Shown: piece after piece, positions 8,799-17,381 of the stretch
Numbering within the stretch: the first letter of the stretch is position 1
Layout of the letters: each line of letters begins with the position of its first letter
From: Bradyrhizobium sp. LLZ17
GTDB lineage: Bacteria > Pseudomonadota > Alphaproteobacteria > Rhizobiales > Xanthobacteraceae
Assembly: GCF_041200145.1 (NCBI RefSeq)
Contig: NZ_CP165734.1
Span: forward strand, 4,402,001-4,466,000
DNA length: 64,000 bases
Reading direction: 5' to 3'
Notes under the pieces: generated by a model
The model's input: only the letters and a program-made list of their open reading frames with translations
What the model was told of the DNA's origin: nothing
The model's database searches: none
Made by a program: the position numbers and the translations under genes

Positions 8799-10127
8799 CT
8801 ACCCGCCCGCGTCCATATCGCCGGCCTCGCGCTGACCGCTGAGCCAGAGCGCCAGCAGGGTCCAGAACGCACCCGACAGCAGATAGGCACCGGAGGCGAT
8901 GACGCCGAGATTGGTGGCGAGCAGGAGCGCTGCGAGCGGAGCAAAACCGGCGCCGAGCAGCCACGCCATGTCCGACGTCAGCGCCGAGGCCGTATAGCGA
9001 TACATCTGCTTGAAGTTCGAAGCGATCGCGCCGGACGACTGGCCGAACGAGAGGCCGAGCAGGATGAAGCCGATCACCATGTAGATGGTTTCGCCGAACG
9101 CGCCGGCATCGAGCAGCTGCGGCGCAAAGCCGCTATAGATCGCGATCGCGATCGCCGAGCCCATCAGCAGCGACTTGCGGCCGACGCGGTCGGCAATCAC
9201 GCCGGACAGCACGATCGCGCCGACACCGAACACGGCGGCGACGATCTCGATGATCAGAAAGCGCACCGGGCTTTCGCGGGTGAACAGGAACACCCAGGAC
9301 AGCGGAAACACCGTGACCATGTGGAACAGCGCGAAGCTTGCCAGCGGCGCGAACGCGCCGAGCATGATGTTGTGGCCCTCGCGCGCGACGGTGTCTGAGA
9401 TGCGCGACGGCTGCAAATCACGGGTCTCGAACAGCGAGGAATATTCCTCCGTCGAGACCATGCGCAGGCGCGCGAACAGCGCCACCACGTTGATGGCGAA
9501 GGCGACGAAGAACGGATAGCGCCAGCCCCAGTCGAAGAAGTCTTCCGCCGACAGGTTGCCGGCGAAATAGGCGAACAGCCCGCTCGCCACGATCAGCCCG
9601 AGCGGGGCGCCGAGCTGCGGCACCATCGCGTACCAGCCGCGCTTCGGGGGCGGCGCATTCAACGCGAGCAGCGAGGCCAGACCGTCCCAGGCGCCGCCCC
9701 AGGCCAGACCTTGCGCGATGCGCGCCAGCGCCAGCAGCCAGATCGCAGAGGCGCCGATGTCGTGATAGCCGGGCAGGAACGCGATTGCGACGGTCGCGGT
9801 GCCGAGCAGGAACAGCGCGGCGACCAGCTTGGCCGTCTTGCCGTACTCCCGGTCGACCGTCATGAAGATCACGGTGCCGAGCGGGCGCGCGATGAACGCC
9901 AGCGCGAAGATCGTGAACGAATAGAGGGTGCCCGTCAGTTCGTTCGCGAACGGGAAGACCAGGCGCGGAAACACGATCACCGAGGCGATCGCGTAGACGA
10001 AGAAGTCGAAGAATTCCGAGGTGCGGCCGATGATGACGCCGATGGCGATCTCGCCGGGACTCGCCTGGTCGTGGCCGTGCTCGCCCGAGTGGATGTCTGC
10101 CATTGCGGGGGTCTGTGCCGTGGCCAT
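8799..10127 (-). CDS. MFS transporter, metabolite:H+ symporter (MHS)-like
   Basis: A 442-residue membrane protein with about 12 hydrophobic segments. The MHS-like start GVIIGRTSEFFDFFVYAIAS, RPLGTVIFMTVDREYGKTAK between helices 2 and 3, and SGVIADRVGRKSLLMGSA at the start of the second half are sugar/carboxylate-porter signatures. The ATG at 10127, preceded by AAGGGCG, is preferred to one ten codons upstream. The substrate is unknown; relatives import dicarboxylates, osmolytes or aromatic acids. It is divergent from cyoA, and the 182-base gap holds a strong palindrome at 10221-10243. Confidence 0.88.
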   Translation of the reverse strand: MATAQTPAMADIHSGEHGHDQASPGEIAIGVIIGRTSEFFDFFVYAIASVIVFPRLVFPFANELTGTLYSFTIFALAFIARPLGTVIFMTVDREYGKTAKLVAALFLLGTATVAIAFLPGYHDIGASAIWLLALARIAQGLAWGGAWDGLASLLALNAPPPKRGWYAMVPQLGAPLGLIVASGLFAYFAGNLSAEDFFDWGWRYPFFVAFAINVVALFARLRMVSTEEYSSLFETRDLQPSRISDTVAREGHNIMLGAFAPLASFALFHMVTVFPLSWVFLFTRESPVRFLIIEIVAAVFGVGAIVLSGVIADRVGRKSLLMGSAIAIAIYSGFAPQLLDAGAFGETIYMVIGFILLGLSFGQSSGAIASNFKQMYRYTASALTSDMAWLLGAGFAPLAALLLATNLGVIASGAYLLSGAFWTLLALWLSGQREAGDMDAGG

Positions 10128-10220
10128 GCGTTCGCCCTTAACGTCCTGGAGAACCAATGCCGATCCGCCCGGCGGGCGCCGGGCGATCTGGCCCTGTTTG
10201 ACGCAACCTTTCGCACTGCA

Positions 10221-10243
10221 ACATTGGACAAATTGTCCAATGT
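10221..10243. promoter_or_regulatory. 23-bp perfect palindrome, putative operator between the MFS gene and cyoA
   Basis: Arms ACATTGGACAA (10221-10231) and TTGTCCAATGT (10233-10243) are exact reverse complements around one central A. It lies 67 bases upstream of the cyoA start and 94 bases from the MFS start. The shape suits a dimeric repressor such as a TetR-type protein. It does not match the FNR/FixK consensus (TTGAT-N4-ATCAA). No cognate regulator gene is adjacent. Confidence 0.65.
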
Positions 10244-10309
10244 CCGGATTGCTGCGCCGCAGCTACCCCTTGGTCCCGCAAAAGAAACTCATTCTCAAAG
10301 GCTCGGCCC

Positions 10310-11470
10310 GTGTCCCGTCTCAAGATCCTGGCGCTGCTACCACTGGCCGTCGCGCTCAGCGGCTGCAACTACGTCGTGCTGGCGCCGGCCGGCGACATCG
10401 CCGCCCAGCAGCGCGACCTCGTCATCATCTCCACCGTCCTGATGCTCCTGATCGTCGTGCCGGTGATGGCGCTAACGGTGCTGTTCGCCTGGCGCTACCG
10501 CCAGTCCAACACATCGGCGCGCTACGAGCCGGATTGGGATCATTCGACCAGCCTCGAGCTCGTGATCTGGTCGGCCCCGCTTCTGATCATCGTCTGCCTC
10601 GGCGCCCTGACCTGGATGGGCACGCATCTGCTCGATCCGTATCGCACGCTCGGCCGCATCAACGCGGAGCGCGCCGTGGACCAGGCCAAGGCGCCGCTCG
10701 AGGTCGACGTCGTCGCGCTCGATTGGAAGTGGCTCTTCATCTATCCGGATTACGGTGTCGCCACCGTCAACGAGTTGGCCGCGCCGGTCGATCGCCCGAT
10801 CAACTTCCGCATCACCGCGTCCTCGGTGATGAACTCGTTCTACATCCCCGCGCTGGCCGGCCAGATCTACGCGATGCCGGGCATGGAGACGAAGCTCCAC
10901 GCCGTCGTCAACCGTTCCGGCACGTATAAGGGCTTTTCGGCGAACTACAGCGGCGCCGGCTTCTCCGGCATGCACTTCGCCTTCCACGCCCTCGACGACA
11001 AGGGCTTTGACGGCTGGATCGCCAGCGCCAAATCGGCCGGCGGGGCGCTCGGCCGCGGCGAATATCTTAAGCTTGAGAAGCCCAGCCAGAACGAGCCGGT
11101 GCGGCGCTACGGCAGCGTCGATTCCGATCTCTACCGCCTGATCCTCAACATGTGCGTCGAGACCGGCAAGATGTGCCAGAGCGAGATGATGGCGATCGAC
11201 GCCAAGGGCGGTCTCGGCCATGAGGGCCTGAACAACACCCTGCCGCTGGCCTACGACAAATACGCGCGTCGCGGCACCGCGTTCGGTCCCGAGCCGGCCT
11301 TCGTCGCCGGGACCTGCACGCCGGATGCACCGCAGGGCCAGACGACGGCGGCCATCAAGGCCCCCAGCGACCCCGCGCCGCTGCTCGGCGCCGGCCTGAA
11401 GCGGCCGAGTTTCACGCCGCTGAAGTCCTCGTCTTTCTTCCTCGGACAACGTCCCAAATCAGACTCCTGA
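10310..11470 (+). CDS. cyoA: cytochrome o ubiquinol oxidase subunit II
   Basis: A 386-residue lipoprotein subunit of the terminal bo3-type oxidase. Lipobox VALSGC, two membrane helices (about residues 35-60 and 82-105), then a cupredoxin domain ([50 protein letters not shown]). The CuA cysteine ligands of cytochrome c oxidases are absent from the loop [16 protein letters not shown], as expected for a quinol oxidase. The C-terminal 100 residues are long and proline-rich. It starts with GTG at 10310 and is the first gene of cyoABCD. The upstream palindrome may control it. Confidence 0.95.
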   Translation: MSRLKILALLPLAVALSGCNYVVLAPAGDIAAQQRDLVIISTVLMLLIVVPVMALTVLFAWRYRQSNTSARYEPDWDHSTSLELVIWSAPLLIIVCLGALTWMGTHLLDPYRTLGRINAERAVDQAKAPLEVDVVALDWKWLFIYPDYGVATVNELAAPVDRPINFRITASSVMNSFYIPALAGQIYAMPGMETKLHAVVNRSGTYKGFSANYSGAGFSGMHFAFHALDDKGFDGWIASAKSAGGALGRGEYLKLEKPSQNEPVRRYGSVDSDLYRLILNMCVETGKMCQSEMMAIDAKGGLGHEGLNNTLPLAYDKYARRGTAFGPEPAFVAGTCTPDAPQGQTTAAIKAPSDPAPLLGAGLKRPSFTPLKSSSFFLGQRPKSDS

Positions 11471-11495
11471 CGTCAGACTCCCAAAGAGAACTCGC

Positions 11496-13493
11496 ATGTC
11501 TCCTGATCTTCTCAAGCTCATCTTCGGCCGGCTCACGATCGAGTCACTGCCCCTTCACGAACCGATCGTCGTCGGCACCTTCGCGGTGGTGGCGACCGGC
11601 GGGCTCGTGATGTTCGCCGGCCTCACCTACTTCCGGGTCTGGGGCTATTTGTGGCGCGAGTGGTTCACCAGCGTCGACCACAAGCGCATCGGCATCATGT
11701 ACATGATCCTCGGCATCGTCATGCTGCTGCGCGGTTTCGCCGACGCGCTGATGATGCGGTTGCAGCAGGCGCTCGCCTTTGGCGGCTCCGAAGGCTATCT
11801 CAACGCCCATCATTACGACCAGGTCTTCACCGCCCACGGCGTGATCATGATCTTCTTCGTGGCGATGCCGCTGGTCACCGGCCTGATGAACTTCGTCGTG
11901 CCGCTCCAGATCGGCGCACGCGACGTGTCGTTCCCGTTCCTGAACAATTTCAGCTTCTGGATGACGGTCGGCGGTGCGGTGCTGGTGATGGCCTCGCTGT
12001 TCATCGGCGAATTCGCCCGCACCGGCTGGCTGGCTTATCCGCCGCTATCGAATATCGGCTACAGTCCCGACGTCGGCGTCGACTATTACATATGGGGACT
12101 ACAGGTCGCCGGCGTGGGAACGACGCTGTCTGGCATCAACCTGATCTGCACCATCGTCAAGCTTCGCTGCCCCGGCATGACCATGATGCGGATGCCGGTG
12201 TTCACCTGGACCTCGCTCTGCACCAACGTGCTGATCGTCGCGTCGTTTCCGGTCCTGACCGTGGTGCTCGCGCTGCTGACCCTCGACCGCTATGTCGGCA
12301 CCAATTTCTTCACCAATGATTTCGGCGGCAGCCCGATGATGTATGTGAACCTGATCTGGATCTGGGGCCATCCCGAGGTCTACATCCTGGTTCTCCCGGC
12401 GTTCGGCATCTTCTCGGAAGTGACCTCGACCTTCTCCGGCAAGAGGCTGTTCGGCTATACCTCGATGGTCTACGCCACGGTCGTCATCACCATCCTGTCG
12501 TACCTGGTCTGGCTGCACCACTTCTTCACGATGGGGTCGGGCGCCAGCGTCAACTCGTTCTTCGGCATCACCACGATGATCATCTCGATCCCGACGGGCG
12601 CGAAGATGTTCAACTGGCTGTTCACGATGTATCGCGGCCGGATCCGCTTCGAATTGCCGATGATGTGGACGATCGCCTTCATGCTGACTTTCGTGCTCGG
12701 TGGCATGACCGGCGTGCTGCTGGCGGTGCCGCCGGCCGATTTCGTCCTGCACAACAGCTTGTTCCTGATCGCACACTTCCACAACGTGATCATCGGCGGC
12801 GTGGTGTTCGGCGCATTCGCCGGCATCAATTACTGGTTCCCGAAGGCGTTCGGCTTCAAGCTCGATCCGTTCTGGGGCAAGCTGTCGTTCTGGTTCTGGG
12901 TCACCGGCTTCTATCTCGCTTTCATGCCGCTCTATGTGCTCGGCCTGATGGGCGTGACCCGCCGGCTTCGCGTGTTCGACGATCCGTCGTTGCAGATCTG
13001 GTTCATCATCGCCGGCATCGGCGCCTTCCTGGTGTTCCTCGGCATCCTCAGCATGCTGATGCAGTTCGCCGTCAGCTTCCTCAAGCGCGAGCAGTTCAAG
13101 GACGTCACCGGCGATCCCTGGGACGGACGCACGCTGGAATGGGCAACCTCGTCGCCGCCGCCGGCCTACAATTTCGCCTTCACGCCCGTCGTTCACGACA
13201 ACGACGCGTGGTGGGACATGAAGCGCCGCGGCTACGTTCGTCCGCTGGCCGGGTTCAAGCCGATCCACATGCCGAGCAACACCGGCACCGGCATCATCCT
13301 CGCCGGCTTCGCCACCGCGATGGGATTCGGCCTGATCTGGTACATCTGGTGGCTCGCGGCTGCGAGCTTCATCGCGATGCTCGCGGTCGGGATCGGTCAC
13401 ACCTTCAACTACCACCGCGACTTCGACATTCCGGCCGACGATGTCGTGCGGGCCGAAGCCGCGCGCACCCAACTGCTCGCCGGAGCCAAGTAA
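11496..13493 (+). CDS. cyoB: cytochrome o ubiquinol oxidase subunit I
   Basis: A 665-residue heme-copper oxidase catalytic subunit. The ubiquinol-site residues of the E. coli enzyme are conserved: Arg79 and Asp83 in RGFAD, and His106 and Gln109 in HHYDQ. The low-spin heme ligand is in FTAHGVIM, the CuB site in WGHPEVY (His-Tyr crosslink pair) and WLHHFF, and the high-spin heme ligand in [11 protein letters not shown]. It reduces O2 to water and pumps protons across the inner membrane. cyoC starts at the next base after its stop. No cyoE (heme O synthase) follows within the window, so that gene must lie elsewhere. Confidence 0.97.
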   Translation: MSPDLLKLIFGRLTIESLPLHEPIVVGTFAVVATGGLVMFAGLTYFRVWGYLWREWFTSVDHKRIGIMYMILGIVMLLRGFADALMMRLQQALAFGGSEGYLNAHHYDQVFTAHGVIMIFFVAMPLVTGLMNFVVPLQIGARDVSFPFLNNFSFWMTVGGAVLVMASLFIGEFARTGWLAYPPLSNIGYSPDVGVDYYIWGLQVAGVGTTLSGINLICTIVKLRCPGMTMMRMPVFTWTSLCTNVLIVASFPVLTVVLALLTLDRYVGTNFFTNDFGGSPMMYVNLIWIWGHPEVYILVLPAFGIFSEVTSTFSGKRLFGYTSMVYATVVITILSYLVWLHHFFTMGSGASVNSFFGITTMIISIPTGAKMFNWLFTMYRGRIRFELPMMWTIAFMLTFVLGGMTGVLLAVPPADFVLHNSLFLIAHFHNVIIGGVVFGAFAGINYWFPKAFGFKLDPFWGKLSFWFWVTGFYLAFMPLYVLGLMGVTRRLRVFDDPSLQIWFIIAGIGAFLVFLGILSMLMQFAVSFLKREQFKDVTGDPWDGRTLEWATSSPPPAYNFAFTPVVHDNDAWWDMKRRGYVRPLAGFKPIHMPSNTGTGIILAGFATAMGFGLIWYIWWLAAASFIAMLAVGIGHTFNYHRDFDIPADDVVRAEAARTQLLAGAK

Positions 13494-14123
13494 ATGACGG
13501 TCACTGTCAATCCTGCCCAAACCGGCGAGCCGCTGTTCTATCTCGCTGACGAGCACCCGCATCCGGAAGGCTACAGCACCTCGCTCGGCTTCTGGATCTA
13601 CCTGATGAGCGATTGTCTCATCTTCGCGATCCTGTTCGCCACTTTCGGCGTGCTCGGCAGCAACTACGCCGCCGGTCCCGCGCCGAAAGACCTGTTCGAC
13701 CTGTCGCTGGTCGCAGTGAACACCTCGATGCTGCTGCTGTCGTCGATCACCTACGGCTTCGCCATGCTGACGATGGCGCAGAACCGCATCGGCCAGACCC
13801 AGATGTGGCTGGCGATCACCGGCCTGTTCGGGCTCGCCTTCATCGGCATCGAGCTCACCGAGTTCGCCCACATGATCCATGAAGGCGCGACGCCGCAGCG
13901 CAGCGCCTTCCTGTCCGCCTTCTTCACGCTGGTCGGCACCCATGGCCTGCACGTCTCCTGCGGCCTGATCTGGCTGGTGACCTTGATGGTGCAGGTCTGG
14001 AAGTTCGGCCTGATCGAGGCCAACCGCCGTCGCCTGATGTGCCTGTCGATGTTCTGGCACTTCCTCGACGTGGTCTGGATCGGCGTCTTCACCTTCGTCT
14101 ATCTCCTGGGAGTTCTGCGATGA
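13494..14123 (+). CDS. cyoC: cytochrome o ubiquinol oxidase subunit III
   Basis: A 209-residue membrane protein with five hydrophobic segments and the subunit III pattern LGFWIYLMSDCLIFAILFA near the N-terminus and GTHGLHVSCGLIWL in the fourth helix. It stabilises the oxidase and has no cofactor. The ATG directly abuts the cyoB stop, and the stop overlaps the cyoD start by four bases (ATGA), so the operon is tightly coupled. Confidence 0.96.
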   Translation: MTVTVNPAQTGEPLFYLADEHPHPEGYSTSLGFWIYLMSDCLIFAILFATFGVLGSNYAAGPAPKDLFDLSLVAVNTSMLLLSSITYGFAMLTMAQNRIGQTQMWLAITGLFGLAFIGIELTEFAHMIHEGATPQRSAFLSAFFTLVGTHGLHVSCGLIWLVTLMVQVWKFGLIEANRRRLMCLSMFWHFLDVVWIGVFTFVYLLGVLR

Positions 14124-14494
14124 ACACCGACATCCACGCCGCGACGGCCGACCATCATCACGACGACCATTCGCACGGCTCGCTCTCGACCTATCTGCTC
14201 GGCTTCGTGCTCTCGGTGGTGCTTACCGCGATCCCGTTCTGGCTGGTGATGAGCGGCACGCTGCCAAGCAAGCAGGTCACCGCACTCGTCATCATGGCCT
14301 TCGCGGTGGTCCAGATCGTCGTGCACATGATCTACTTCCTGCACATGAACACCAAGTCCGAGAACGGCTGGAGCATGATGGCGCTGATCTTCACCATCGT
14401 CATGGTGGTGATCGCGCTGTCCGGTTCGCTGTGGGTGATGAACCACCTCAACAGCAACATGATGCCGATCCACGAGATGACCGGGATGAAGTGA
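14120..14494 (+). CDS. cyoD: cytochrome o ubiquinol oxidase subunit IV
   Basis: A 124-residue protein with three membrane helices and the family pattern VVQIVVHMIYFLHMN. The N-terminus is histidine- and aspartate-rich (HHHDDHSHG), a variable region in this family that may bind metal; this is an observation, not a known role. The start is fixed by the ATGA overlap with cyoC; the open frame extends upstream inside cyoC but is not used. Its stop overlaps the GTG of the next gene. Confidence 0.95.
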   Translation: MNTDIHAATADHHHDDHSHGSLSTYLLGFVLSVVLTAIPFWLVMSGTLPSKQVTALVIMAFAVVQIVVHMIYFLHMNTKSENGWSMMALIFTIVMVVIALSGSLWVMNHLNSNMMPIHEMTGMK

Positions 14495-15339
14495 GCGAGA
14501 ACGACGCCGTGGCAAGCGAGGCGACCAAAACGCGTGGGAGGACCGCGCGGCCGTCCCTGTGGGTCACGATCCTCTCGCTTGCCGCCTTCGTTCTCCTCAT
14601 TGCTCTCGGCGTCTGGCAGGTCGAGCGCCGCACCTGGAAGCTGGCGCTGATCGACCGCGTCGAGCAGCGCGTTCATGCTGAGGCCCAGCCGATCCCCTCG
14701 CCGGCATCATGGCCCGCGGTCACCGCCGCCAACGACGAGTACAGGCATGTCACCGTTTCCGGCCGCTTCCTACACGACCGCGAAACGCTGGTTCAGGCCG
14801 TCACCGAGGAAGGCCCCGGCTATTGGGTGCTGACGCCGCTTCAGCGCGGCGACGGCACGCTGGTCCTGATCAACCGCGGCTTCGTGCCGAGCGAGCGGCG
14901 CGACGTCTCGACGCGGCGGGATGGCAATCCGCAAGGCGAGGTCGCGATCACCGGTCTGTTGCGCGTCACCGAGCCAAAAGGCGGATTCCTCCGGAATAAC
15001 GTTCCCCAGCACAACCGCTGGTACTCGCGGGATGTGGCCGCGATTGCGGCGGAGCGCGGTCTCGACGAGGTCGCCCCGTTCTTCATCGATGCCGACGCCG
15101 GATCACAAACCGCCGGCGGGCCGATCGGCGGATTGACCGTGGTCCGCTTTCCCAATAACCACCTGATCTACGCGCTGACGTGGTTTGCCCTTGCTTTCAT
15201 GCTAGCTGGCAGGCTTTTCGTCACCTTCGGCGGCGGGCTGGTCCGCCGCAAGCGCTTCGTCCACGAACCGGCCGGCGGATCTGATGCCGCCGCGCACAGG
15301 ACGGGATCAGATGCTGGAACGACCGTCGAACCGACCTGA
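14491..15339 (+). CDS. SURF1 family oxidase assembly protein
   Basis: A 282-residue SURF1 protein. One membrane helix at each end (about residues 25-45 and 225-245) flanks a periplasmic domain with GVWQVERRTWKLALIDRVEQR, YRHVTVSGRF, VLINRGFVPSERRD and, near the end, FPNNHLIYALTWFALA, all hallmark SURF1 segments. It assists heme insertion into oxidase subunit I. The GTG start overlaps the cyoD stop (GTGA), so it belongs to the cyo operon. SURF1 genes are usually linked to aa3 cytochrome c oxidases; alphaproteobacteria also carry dedicated paralogues for quinol oxidases, and this appears to be one. Confidence 0.93.
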   Translation: MSENDAVASEATKTRGRTARPSLWVTILSLAAFVLLIALGVWQVERRTWKLALIDRVEQRVHAEAQPIPSPASWPAVTAANDEYRHVTVSGRFLHDRETLVQAVTEEGPGYWVLTPLQRGDGTLVLINRGFVPSERRDVSTRRDGNPQGEVAITGLLRVTEPKGGFLRNNVPQHNRWYSRDVAAIAAERGLDEVAPFFIDADAGSQTAGGPIGGLTVVRFPNNHLIYALTWFALAFMLAGRLFVTFGGGLVRRKRFVHEPAGGSDAAAHRTGSDAGTTVEPT

Positions 15340-16726
15340 CGAGGGGAAAACGCTACCCCAAGCGCTTGCCCAGACGTTCGCCCCTGGCGAGCTGGCCGTC
15401 ACGCTGCAATCGCAGGCGGACGCGCGCAGCGAGCTGATCGGCGCGGCTCCGACCGACGACGAGACCAACCGCAAGAACATGGCGCTGCTGATCCAGCTGC
15501 GCTGGACCGCGGTGGTCGGTCAGATCGTCACCATTGGCGGCGTGCACTTCTGGCTCGGCATTCCCCTGCCTCTCACCCGGATGGGCGCCGTGATCGGCGC
15601 GCTGGTCTTGCTCAATGTCTCGAGCCTGGTCTGGGTGCGCCACCGCGCCGCGATCACCAACAACGAGCTGCTTGTCGCGCTGATGCTCGATGTCGCGGCC
15701 CTGACCGCGCAGCTCTATCTCAGCGGCGGCGCCACCAATCCCTTCACCTCGCTCTTCCTGCTCCAGGTGACCTTGGGGGCGGTGCTGCTCGATGCCCGCT
15801 CGACCTGGTCGCTGGTGGCGCTGACTTGCGCGAGCTTCGTCTGGCTGACGCTGGCCTATCGGCCGCTCGACCTGCCGCCGAATCCTCTGAGCGAGACCTA
15901 CACGCTCACCGTCACGGGCATGCTGCTGGGCTTCGTGCTCAACGCCGTGCTGCTGGTCGTGTTCGTCACCCGCATCAACAGGAATTTGCGCGAGCGCGAT
16001 GCGCATCTGGCGGCACTGCGCCAGCACGCCGCCGAGCAAGACCACATCGTCCGCATGGGCCTGCTGGCTTCGGGCGCGGCGCATGAACTCGGCACGCCGC
16101 TGGCCTCGCTCTCCGTCATTCTCAGCGACTGGCGCCGCATGCCGGATCTCGCTGCCGACCAGGAGCTCGCCGAGGACCTCGCGGAAATGGAAACGTCGCT
16201 GCAGCGATGCAAGAGCATCGTGACGGGCATTCTGGTGTCGGCGGGCGAGGCCCGCGGCGAGGGATCGTCGCCGACGACGGTGGCGGCCTTCGTCACGGCG
16301 CTGGTCGAGGAATGGCGCAACGCCCGCTCGGCGCGCACGCTCTATTTCGTCAACACGTTTGGCGAGGACGTCGCGATCGTCTCGGATGTCGCGCTGAAGC
16401 AGGTGATCTTCAACGTGCTCGACAACGCCTATGAAGTCTCGCGCGACTGGGTCGAGCTGCTCGCCGAACGCGAGGGCGACAATCTCGTGCTCTCGGTCAG
16501 CGACCGCGGCCCCGGCTTTGCGCCGGAAATCCTGGCGCAGCTCGGAAAGCCCTATCAGTCGAGCAAAGGCCGCGCCGGCGGCGGGCTCGGTCTGTTCCTT
16601 GTGGTCAACGTGGTGCGCAAGCTGGGCGGCCGCGTCACCGCCGAGAACCACAGGAAGCGCGGCGCCACCGTCCGCCTCACGCTGCCGCTCGCAACGCTCG
16701 CGATCGGAGGCAGCTTTGACGCCTGA
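15311..16726 (+). CDS. RegB/PrrB/ActS-type redox-sensing histidine kinase
   Basis: A 471-residue sensor kinase with six hydrophobic segments (about residues 60-225). GGATNPF at 139-145 matches the RegB quinone-binding GGxxNPF motif. The H-box ASGAAHELGTPLAS puts the phosphorylated histidine at about 258, and Cys300 in SLQRCKSIV matches the redox-active cysteine of RegB. The ATPase domain has VIFNVLDNAYEVS (N box) and SDRGPGF plus GGGLGLFLV (G boxes). It overlaps the SURF1 gene by 29 bases. RegB senses the state of the quinone pool, so a place beside a quinol oxidase fits. Bradyrhizobium is known to have RegSR; whether this is that pair or a second one cannot be decided here. Confidence 0.92.
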   Translation: MLERPSNRPDEGKTLPQALAQTFAPGELAVTLQSQADARSELIGAAPTDDETNRKNMALLIQLRWTAVVGQIVTIGGVHFWLGIPLPLTRMGAVIGALVLLNVSSLVWVRHRAAITNNELLVALMLDVAALTAQLYLSGGATNPFTSLFLLQVTLGAVLLDARSTWSLVALTCASFVWLTLAYRPLDLPPNPLSETYTLTVTGMLLGFVLNAVLLVVFVTRINRNLRERDAHLAALRQHAAEQDHIVRMGLLASGAAHELGTPLASLSVILSDWRRMPDLAADQELAEDLAEMETSLQRCKSIVTGILVSAGEARGEGSSPTTVAAFVTALVEEWRNARSARTLYFVNTFGEDVAIVSDVALKQVIFNVLDNAYEVSRDWVELLAEREGDNLVLSVSDRGPGFAPEILAQLGKPYQSSKGRAGGGLGLFLVVNVVRKLGGRVTAENHRKRGATVRLTLPLATLAIGGSFDA

Positions 16727-17249
16727 CCGCTCGCTTATCGTCGTCGAGGACGATGCCGGCTTCGCTCGCACGCTGAAACGCTCGTTCGAGCGCCGCGGCT
16801 ACGAGGTCGTGCTTGCAGCCTCGATCGAAGAGGTGCGGAACGTCCTGGAGGAGCGATCCTTTGGCTACGCCGTGGTCGATCTCAAGCTCGGCGGCGCCTC
16901 GGGGCTTACCTGCGTCGAGCTCCTGCACGCGCATGATGACGAGATGCTGATCGTGGTGCTCACCGGATTTGCCAGCATCTCGACCGCGGTCGAGGCGATC
17001 AAGCTGGGCGCCTGCCATTATCTGGCGAAACCCTCCAACACCGACGACATCGAAGCCGCCTTCAACAAGGCCGAAGGCAACGCCGAGGTCGCGCTGGACG
17101 TGCGGCCGACATCGATCAAGACGCTGGAATGGGAACGCATCCACCAGACGCTGATCGAGACGGATTTCAACATCTCGGAAGCCGCGCGGCGACTGGGAAT
17201 GCACCGGCGCACGCTGGCAAGGAAGCTCGAGAAGCGGCCGGTGAAGTAA
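16716..17249 (+). CDS. RegA/PrrA/ActR-type response regulator
   Basis: A 177-residue regulator. The receiver domain has the acidic pair at residues 11-12 (VVEDDAG), the phosphorylated Asp55 (YAVVDLKLGG), conserved Thr (VVLTGFASI) and Lys (YLAKPSNTDD). A short linker leads to a Fis-type helix-turn-helix (NISEAARRLGMHRRTLARKL), the RegA signature. The start is a TTG at 16716: CGGAGG lies five bases upstream, and no ATG or GTG gives the full receiver domain. It overlaps the kinase stop by 11 bases, so the two are co-translated. Likely targets include the upstream cyo operon. Confidence 0.9.
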   Translation: MTPDRSLIVVEDDAGFARTLKRSFERRGYEVVLAASIEEVRNVLEERSFGYAVVDLKLGGASGLTCVELLHAHDDEMLIVVLTGFASISTAVEAIKLGACHYLAKPSNTDDIEAAFNKAEGNAEVALDVRPTSIKTLEWERIHQTLIETDFNISEAARRLGMHRRTLARKLEKRPVK

Positions 17250-17381
17250 GCGGTTCGCCGCCCCGGGACGGAAAACACTCCCCCGAGCTGATGACCTCGC
17301 GGCCATGCCTCACTAGACTGTCCGATGCGGCGGCTGAGGGCCGCCGCTCTGCTGCAACGGTCCAACTGAGGAGATCGCCGC

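Noticed and set aside
12099..14060. 653-codon open frame on - strand, opposite cyoB and cyoC
   Set aside because: It is the antisense shadow of strongly conserved oxidase genes in high-GC DNA; the product is Arg/Glu/His/Gln-rich and without any domain.
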